Below are positions 58,675 to 64,000 of a DNA stretch of 64,000 nt, piece by piece. The notes beneath the pieces are model-generated. The model ran no database searches. It had not been told where the DNA came from and saw only the letters and a list, made by a program, of their open reading frames with translations. The DNA comes from Bacillus sp. es.036 (GTDB taxonomy: Bacteria > Bacillota > Bacilli > Bacillales > Guptibacillaceae). The translations under genes and the position numbers were made by a program. The stretch lies in NCBI RefSeq assembly GCF_002563635.1, contig NZ_PDIZ01000001.1:496001-560000 (forward strand). Direction: 5' to 3'. How positions within the stretch are numbered: position 1 is the stretch's first letter; every line of letters starts with the position of its first letter.

Positions 58675-59466
58675 ATGGGACTTAAGGATAAAAGGATTGC
58701 CGTAACGGGTGGGCGAAAGGGAGAAGAGATCCGCACACTTATCGAAAAACAGGGTGGAAAAGCGTTCATTCGCCCCGCGCAGGGAACCGTCTTTACAAAC
58801 GCGGCGCATGTTGTTCAATCGATACAAGAAATCATTGAAAACCCTCCACAATTAGTGATTTTTACAACAGGTATGGGCGAAAAGAGAATGGCTGAGCTTG
58901 CGGAAGCAAACGGTCTAGGGAAGCCTTATGAACAGCTACTTCGAACAGTTCCGATTGCCGTTCGAGGTACGAAAACATTCCAGCATTTTAAGCAAAAAGG
59001 CATTACACCTGGAACAGTAGCGGATCGGGGGACGATCCATCAACTTGAAGAATCACTCGCGATCGAAAATCAATCCATTGCTCTTCAAATGCATGGAGAG
59101 AATGTGCCAACGTTTATTAAAACGCTTGAGCAAGCAAATAATACCGTTCGAACGATTTATCCATACGAGCACACGCCTCCTGAAGAAGCGGTGGTCGAAC
59201 AATTGGTTGAGGAGATGGAAAGTGGGTTACTTGATGCGGTGGCATTTACAAGCGCCATCCAGGTTCGGTACTTTTTTGACTATGTTGAAAATAAGAAAAA
59301 GAAAAACGCGATCCTGTCTCTTTTAAATGATGAGATTCTTCCTGTAGCCGTTGGGGAAGTAACGGAAGAACACCTTAAAGAGCGCGGAGTTAAGCGCGTC
59401 TTAACACCAACCACACCACGTATGGGCGCGATGGTGATGGCCATGTCCAAGTATTATCAGGAATAG
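58675..59466 (+). CDS. HemD-like (uroporphyrinogen-III synthase family) protein
   Basis: A 263-aa protein (MGLKDKRIAVTGGRKGEEIR) with the two-lobed HemD fold: VIFTTGMGEKRMAELAEANG, then VPIAVRGTKTFQHFKQKGIT and the second-lobe DAVAFTSAIQVRYFFDYVEN and ILPVAVGEVTEEHLKERGVK. HemD closes the tetrapyrrole ring that leads to siroheme and haem. Located after the nitrite-reductase-like genes, it probably serves siroheme supply, although no siroheme enzyme is encoded here. Confidence 0.85.
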   Translation: MGLKDKRIAVTGGRKGEEIRTLIEKQGGKAFIRPAQGTVFTNAAHVVQSIQEIIENPPQLVIFTTGMGEKRMAELAEANGLGKPYEQLLRTVPIAVRGTKTFQHFKQKGITPGTVADRGTIHQLEESLAIENQSIALQMHGENVPTFIKTLEQANNTVRTIYPYEHTPPEEAVVEQLVEEMESGLLDAVAFTSAIQVRYFFDYVENKKKKNAILSLLNDEILPVAVGEVTEEHLKERGVKRVLTPTTPRMGAMVMAMSKYYQE

Positions 59467-59475
59467 GAAATAAAC

Positions 59476-59516
59476 CAAAAAAGCCGTCTTCCTTTCTAAA
59501 GGATGACGGCTTTTTG
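59476..59516. terminator. bidirectional terminator
   Basis: The stem AAAAAGCCGTCtTCC/GGAtGACGGCTTTTT lies between two converging genes. Confidence 0.88.
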
Positions 59517-59523
59517 TATGGAT

Positions 59524-59829
59524 TTAATTTGTTTGATCAGCGAGTTTCACGAGAACGTGAGACATATGCTGACGTTCTTCCTCGTTTGCTACGTTCCATA
59601 GTTCATTTAATACTTTTTCTTCACGGTTGCGTGGTTCTTCATGCTTCGCTAGATAGTCTGCAACGCGCTTAGCACCTTTTGATAATCCTTCTTCACCAAG
59701 ACCGAGTTTTTCGCCTTTATGAACCTGGTCACCGAGGTAGTCTTTGAAGGTTTTGAAGTTCTGCATAATATCATCTTTCTTATCCTCACTCATATGTGCT
59801 GCTGCTTGTTTTGGATCTTTCTCTGCCAT
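59524..59829 (-). CDS. DUF3243 family protein
   Basis: A 101-aa soluble helical protein with the family segment NFKTFKDYLGDQVHKGEKLG and VADYLAKHEEPRNREEKVLN. DUF3243 (YmfJ-like) proteins are small, widespread in Bacillaceae and uncharacterised. Monocistronic. Confidence 0.85.
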   Translation of the reverse strand: MAEKDPKQAAAHMSEDKKDDIMQNFKTFKDYLGDQVHKGEKLGLGEEGLSKGAKRVADYLAKHEEPRNREEKVLNELWNVANEEERQHMSHVLVKLADQTN

Positions 59830-60126
59830 TTTTATTCATCTCCTCTGTTTGTTAAGTACATAGGGTATGTAACCGGAAATGAGATGCATTAAACCCAATA
59901 AATGGTTTGTGAGCGCGTTGAATGTGCTGTTAGGGTTTTGCGGTGTTTAAGGAGTTGGGAATTTTAATATAGAAAGAGGAGAGTGCCAAAGCGCTCTCCT
60001 CCTTCGCAATCAATAGGCTGACAGTAGGTCCAAATAGGAGATTTAACGTCTTAAAATGAATAGCTTATCCTTTTTCGTTTTCACATCCAGTTTAATTCGA
60101 ATCATCGTCCATCGCCTGCTTTGTTG
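59830..60126. other. intergenic region with one hairpin
   Basis: About 300 bases. A hairpin AGGAGAGTGC/GCGCTCTCCT with loop CAAA lies at 59977-60000, without a T run on either side. No gene is recognised. Confidence 0.45.
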
Positions 60127-60699
60127 TTAGATTGTTTGTTCATTTTCCTCAACTGCGTTTACAGCGTACTTTAAGGCAGAGGCGATAAGGATCAGTATAA
60201 TTCCGCCTATTAAGGTATCGATATAATTTAATGTCGAGTAATCAATCGTAGCGTTCGAGATTTTTAGCAAGTCTAGTGTTCGAGATGTGATTTGTTCATC
60301 GATGTAAGTTGATGCAGTACCTAGGATAATGGTTATGATGCCGAGCCTCCAAATGATCGATACGTTTTGATATAGAAAAAGACTTTTCAAATAAATGTTT
60401 TTTAATAACTTCCTCATCAACCAAAGAAACAACATTAAAAAGAGTAGATTAGTAATCATTGAAATAAACGATAAGGTTAAAAAGGATTTCTCATCATAGA
60501 GATCTGGCTGATTTTGAAACGTTAACTGAACATAGCTGAAAATCGGTTCATATGGACGGAAAGCCTTCGCTAATGCACTATCAGCGAACCAAATGAGGGA
60601 GACATGTTCCAGTGTTGTAATAACAAGTAGTAAAGCAATGATATAAAACAAGATCATGCAAATTTTCGATAATAGATTAAACCCAAATTTCCATTTCAT
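60127..60699 (-). CDS. DUF2975-like membrane protein
   Basis: A 190-aa protein with four helices and the DUF2975-like ending LIGGIILILIASALKYAVNA-VEENEQTI. DUF2975 genes are usually followed by a small XRE regulator; no such gene is present on either side here. Function unknown. Confidence 0.72.
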   Translation of the reverse strand: MKWKFGFNLLSKICMILFYIIALLLVITTLEHVSLIWFADSALAKAFRPYEPIFSYVQLTFQNQPDLYDEKSFLTLSFISMITNLLFLMLFLWLMRKLLKNIYLKSLFLYQNVSIIWRLGIITIILGTASTYIDEQITSRTLDLLKISNATIDYSTLNYIDTLIGGIILILIASALKYAVNAVEENEQTI

Positions 60700-60875
60700 T
60701 CGTAAACTCCTTTTTTACTGTGATATTTGATTAACATTATTTTACTACAAAACACCCCCTGTTTCGATGCTTTTTTATTGATAAACAATAATTTTATATT
60801 GAATTAAATTATTTTTACTGATATCTTAAATGTTAGGAAATATTGGAATTTATAATGAAAATAGGAGGCTACAGT

Positions 60876-62060
60876 ATGGTGGGCGGGGATAGAAACGGTC
60901 TGGTGGATGCACTACGAGGCTGGAGTTTATTTGGGATCTTAATCGCAAATTTATTAATCTTTCAGTATGGTATTTTCGGGAAAGATGAGATTTCTTTTTT
61001 TCGGATATCATCTTTGGATTATGGTGGATATGAAGCGATTAAGGTTCTTATCGAAAACTCGTTTATGCCTATATTTACGTTTTTATTTGGGTATTCTTTG
61101 ATTTTGATGAGGAATCGTTTGCGAGAAAAAAAGCGACGTATAAAGTGGCATCTTTTTCGAAGATTCATCATTTTGATCTCATTTGGTGTTCTGCATTCGA
61201 TCTTCCTTTGGGAGGGAGACATTTTACTTCTTTATGGCGTAATGGGCATGCTCCTTCTGTTTTTTGTCAATCGAAAGCGAAAGACCATTCTCGTTTGGTG
61301 TGTGGTACTGTTTTCAATCATAACCCTTATCAGTTTCGTAGGGGGAGAAGAAGAGGTGTTCATAAGTGAAGAAAAAATCGATGTTTATCTAAAGGATACG
61401 ATCGAGATTTACGGATCAGGCTCTTATGAAATGATCAAACATCACCGTAATAATGTAGATCCGATGGAGATGAGTGAGGGCGAAGCGTTCTTCGTCGTCT
61501 TATTTATGCCTTTTCTTATCCTTCCAATGATGCTTCTTGGCATGTACGCTGCGCATGTTGGCTGGCTTCATGGCAACAGGGTTAAACTTTTTCAATACAT
61601 ATCGATCATTTGTCTTCCGGTTGGTCTGTTATTGAAAGCATCACTGTATCTATCAAAAGAAATCCATTGGCTGCCAGATATGAGTTTAATAGGTGGAAGT
61701 GTTTTGGCAATCGGCTATATCGGTTTGTTTAGCTATTTTTACAGTAGGTCGAATGGCCACCTCTTTCAGGGGTTTGAAAATTTAGGGAAACTCTCGTTAA
61801 CAAACTATATCCTTCAAACGGTCGTATGTACTTCCGTTTTCTATGGCTATGGATTCGGTTTATTTGGACGAATGGGTGTGCTTCTTTCCATTTTCTTTGG
61901 AATTGGACTTTTCACTCTTCAGGTTGTAGGAAGTACGTTCTTCTTAAAAAGTTTTAGACAAGGGCCGCTTGAAAAAGTGATGCGGATGGTTGTTTACTTA
62001 GAAAATCCTTTTCTAAGCAGGAAAAAAAGACAATTAAAAGATGAAATGAAAGTTAGTTAG
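60876..62060 (+). CDS. DUF418 (YeiB-like) membrane protein
   Basis: From ATG 60876 (7 nt behind AGGAGG), a 394-aa protein with about ten helices. RNGLVDALRGWSLFGILIAN is the family N-terminus, and GKLSLTNYILQTVVCTSVFY with a following GFGLFG is the DUF418 C-terminal motif. The family may be related to acyltransferase-type membrane proteins; function unknown. Followed after 12 nt by the ydbS-like gene. Confidence 0.87.
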   Translation: MVGGDRNGLVDALRGWSLFGILIANLLIFQYGIFGKDEISFFRISSLDYGGYEAIKVLIENSFMPIFTFLFGYSLILMRNRLREKKRRIKWHLFRRFIILISFGVLHSIFLWEGDILLLYGVMGMLLLFFVNRKRKTILVWCVVLFSIITLISFVGGEEEVFISEEKIDVYLKDTIEIYGSGSYEMIKHHRNNVDPMEMSEGEAFFVVLFMPFLILPMMLLGMYAAHVGWLHGNRVKLFQYISIICLPVGLLLKASLYLSKEIHWLPDMSLIGGSVLAIGYIGLFSYFYSRSNGHLFQGFENLGKLSLTNYILQTVVCTSVFYGYGFGLFGRMGVLLSIFFGIGLFTLQVVGSTFFLKSFRQGPLEKVMRMVVYLENPFLSRKKRQLKDEMKVS

Positions 62061-62072
62061 AGGAGTGGCAGT

Positions 62073-62570
62073 ATGGCAGCAGAAATTAGTAGCCCAAATC
62101 TTACATTATCAAAGGACGTCGTCAAAGTATGGACGATTAATGAAATCATTGGGAACAGTATAGGATTTCTTGTATTAGGTACACTTTTTTACCTCGACCA
62201 TCGTTTCTTATGGTGGGAATGGGTCGGATGGCTTCTTCTAGCGGTTTTGGTTATCTCAATCATAACGGCAATTTGGGATGTTTTTATCCACCCGAAACTT
62301 AAATATAAGCACTGGCAATATGAAATAGACGAAGAATACCTGAAACTGCGGCACGGGGCGATTAATGAAACACATCAGCTTGTGCCGATGAGCAAAATTC
62401 AATCCGTTGCTACAAAACAGGGTCCGATTTTAAGACGCTATCAGTTATATGCTTTAAGCATTGAAACGATGGGCTCCTCCCATCTCATTCCTGCCTTACC
62501 GAAAGAAGAAGCCTTTCAACTACGTGATACCATTGCACGCTACGCTAAGGTCACAGAGGAGGGAGAATGA
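62073..62570 (+). CDS. ydbS: YdbS-like bacterial PH-domain (bPH2) membrane protein
   Basis: A 165-aa protein: two helices (about residues 30-75) followed by a bPH2 domain (KHWQYEIDEEYLKLRHGAIN, LVPMSKIQSVATKQGPILRR). B. subtilis YdbS and YdbT form a pair that gives resistance to some antimicrobial peptides. The stop overlaps the following ydbT-like start by 4 nt. Confidence 0.87.
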   Translation: MAAEISSPNLTLSKDVVKVWTINEIIGNSIGFLVLGTLFYLDHRFLWWEWVGWLLLAVLVISIITAIWDVFIHPKLKYKHWQYEIDEEYLKLRHGAINETHQLVPMSKIQSVATKQGPILRRYQLYALSIETMGSSHLIPALPKEEAFQLRDTIARYAKVTEEGE

Positions 62571-64000
62571 TGGGGTATCACAGATATTCCCTCTGGATCA
62601 TTGCTTTTGACATTTGGAAGCTTGGAAAGAGTGCGATCTTCTTTCTCGTGTACTTTTTCCTTATTAAAAGAGGATCGGATTCTTTGATCTTTGTCTATGG
62701 TCGTCCAGCTGTTCTTCTTCTTCTCGGACTTTCGATCATTCGCATTGGTTTAAAGTGGTTTACCCATAAGTACAGTTTGGATAATGATGCCTTTCATATA
62801 AAAGAAGGGATTTTTACCAAATCTAAACGAACCATTCCATTTACCAAAATTGAAAACATCAATGAACATACGTCATTTTTCCATCGCCTAACTGGGACCA
62901 CCTCCATTATTTTTGAAACAGGAATGAAGGGAGACGAGGCGGCGGTTGAATTTGACATTGTTTCTCGCGCTAAGGCAAACGAGCTGAAGGAACGTGTGGC
63001 TACAGTAAAAGAAACAGAAGAATCTGATGCAGCATTAGAAACAAAGGAGAAAGCAGAAAGGGAAGTGCATTTTAGAGCTAGGAAAAAGGATCTCTTGAAA
63101 GCTTCTTTTACTTCCTTAAGCTTTCTTTTCTTTCTTCCTTTGATTGCTAGTTTTTATTTCAAACTAGATGACATTTTTGGAGTCGAAGACGCGGAAGGAT
63201 TGTTTGTTTTTCTATTACAGTCAGGCTGGCTCATTGCGACGATCGTCTTCCTGGTTATTCTCGTATCCATTGTATTTGGTATTAGTCGAACGTTTCTAAA
63301 GTATGGAGGTTTTGAAATTGCAACGGATTCGGATCGCATCTACATACAAAAAGGGGTGCTGGATGCTACGAAGTTTTCGATATTAAAACATCGCGTTCAG
63401 GCAATAGAAATTCGCCAAACAGTGCTCAAGCGCTTATTGGGTCTTGCGGAGGTAAAGTTAACGAGTGTTGGTGAAGCGCGATCTGATGAAGAAAAGCTTG
63501 AAAGTAATTCTTTGTACCCGTTTTTACCTGTCCATCAAGCCTATGAAATGATTGAAGAGATCTTGCCATCCTATCAGGTAACGAAGGAGATGGATCGACT
63601 GCCACATGCCTCCCTGTTCATTCGACTAATAAGACCAAGCTTCATATGGATAATTGGAACAGGAGTGCTGTGGTATTTTCAGCCTGATGTATTAACTATT
63701 CCATGGTGGATCCTTTCAGCGGTACTCCTTCTTTTTGTAAGTGTGATCCGGTATTTGGATTACAAGCATACAAAATACACATTAAATGCGTCTTTTGTTC
63801 AATTTAAAACTGGAGGGTTATCTACCTCGTTGTTTGTAACAAAGCGGAGCAAAGTAATTGAAATTAGCATAAAGCGCGGCTTTGTCCAAAAGTGGTTCGG
63901 AGTGGCTTCCGTTGGTATCGTGAACCGTTCAAAACCTGTTCATCATTCAGGGGTTGAAGATGTTCCACAGGAACTAGCAGGTGCTTTTTATCAGTGGTAT
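62567..64000 (+). CDS. ydbT: YdbT-like protein with multiple PH domains (cut by window edge)
   Basis: ATG 62567 (or 62570) overlaps the YdbS stop. About 478 codons lie in the window: two helices, a first bPH2 domain (YSLDNDAFHIKEGIFTKSKR, TIPFTKIENINEHTSFFHRL), two more helices, a second bPH2 domain (IATDSDRIYIQKGVLDATKF, SILKHRVQAIEIRQTVLKRL), two further helices and a third PH domain (LNASFVQFKTGGLSTSLFVT). The last codons lie beyond the right edge. Works with YdbS. Confidence 0.9.
   Translation, partial: MMGYHRYSLWIIAFDIWKLGKSAIFFLVYFFLIKRGSDSLIFVYGRPAVLLLLGLSIIRIGLKWFTHKYSLDNDAFHIKEGIFTKSKRTIPFTKIENINEHTSFFHRLTGTTSIIFETGMKGDEAAVEFDIVSRAKANELKERVATVKETEESDAALETKEKAEREVHFRARKKDLLKASFTSLSFLFFLPLIASFYFKLDDIFGVEDAEGLFVFLLQSGWLIATIVFLVILVSIVFGISRTFLKYGGFEIATDSDRIYIQKGVLDATKFSILKHRVQAIEIRQTVLKRLLGLAEVKLTSVGEARSDEEKLESNSLYPFLPVHQAYEMIEEILPSYQVTKEMDRLPHASLFIRLIRPSFIWIIGTGVLWYFQPDVLTIPWWILSAVLLLFVSVIRYLDYKHTKYTLNASFVQFKTGGLSTSLFVTKRSKVIEISIKRGFVQKWFGVASVGIVNRSKPVHHSGVEDVPQELAGAFYQWY

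Noticed and set aside
1-64000. tRNA, rRNA or transposase genes
   Set aside because: I saw no cloverleaf-like sequence, rRNA segment or transposase motif on either strand; a covariance-model search would be needed to exclude small RNAs.

Overview
The window is a chromosomal segment of a low-GC, endospore-forming Gram-positive bacterium of the family Bacillaceae. The evidence is a tricistronic germinant-receptor operon (GerA/GerB/GerC type, 53.2-56.8 kb), Spo0M, a cytosolic multi-PAS kinase of the sporulation type, ComK, a BceRS-BceAB antibiotic-sensing module close to that of Bacillus subtilis, MprF, YwqH/YwqI-like and YdbS/YdbT-like proteins, AGGAGG ribosome binding sites and sigma-A type promoters. 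I cannot name the species. No rRNA, tRNA, transposase, phage gene or CRISPR array is visible.

Layout. 0-3.6 kb: bceR-bceS-bceA-bceB on the minus strand (bceB runs off the left edge, bceR carries a frameshift), with a BceR-type operator in front of bceA. 3.7-14.8 kb: small membrane proteins, lipoproteins, a GntR/fatty-acid-hydroxylase operon with paired operators, an orphan YwqH/YwqI pair, a short ComK and two paralogous membrane proteins of unknown function. 15-21.6 kb: acetyltransferases, a paired SMR exporter with a divergent LysR regulator, and the PAS kinase. 21.7-32.8 kb: PadR/HAAS pair, a decayed MFS/TetR locus, a GntP-type permease with promoter and cre box, a cation diffusion facilitator, Spo0M, a P-loop kinase, a Nudix protein and lipoproteins. 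33-35.7 kb: a PadR-DUF2812-ABC exporter cassette bracketed by two direct copies of a composite repeat. 35.9-44.4 kb: MprF, an NmrA-like reductase, and an RND pump with a divergent TetR. 44.4-49.6 kb: an immune-inhibitor-A type metalloprotease preceded by a lipoprotein that resembles its propeptide, followed by a DUF11 protein with a Cys-rich tail and the 3' remnant of a second protease copy. 49.7-53.1 kb: MerR/SRPBCC pair and a TetR/MFS pair. 53.2-56.8 kb: germination operon. 57-59.5 kb: a NirB-like FAD subunit, a NirD-like Rieske protein and a HemD-like protein. 59.5-64 kb: DUF3243, DUF2975 and DUF418 proteins and the YdbS/YdbT pair (ydbT cut by the right edge).

Three patterns cross gene boundaries. 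First, a GGGGTCAGGTACGTACCTGA-type palindrome occurs 12 times between 4.4 and 36 kb and was not seen afterwards; several copies contain or touch stop codons or serve as terminators. Second, four otherwise well conserved genes (bceR, a TPR protein, a membrane protein, an ABC ATPase) are each broken by what looks like a single missing base, all in the first 35 kb, so sequencing error must be separated from real decay. Third, a composite element of 20-bp TATTGGCC units, a terminator-like hairpin and the palindrome flanks the ABC cassette on both sides.

Most interesting leads: the composite repeats around the ABC cassette, the stand-alone propeptide-like lipoprotein beside the M6 protease, the ComK lacking the tail that MecA recognises, the Rieske protein lacking one cluster ligand in an operon without a siroheme reductase, and three very small proteins with good ribosome binding sites.
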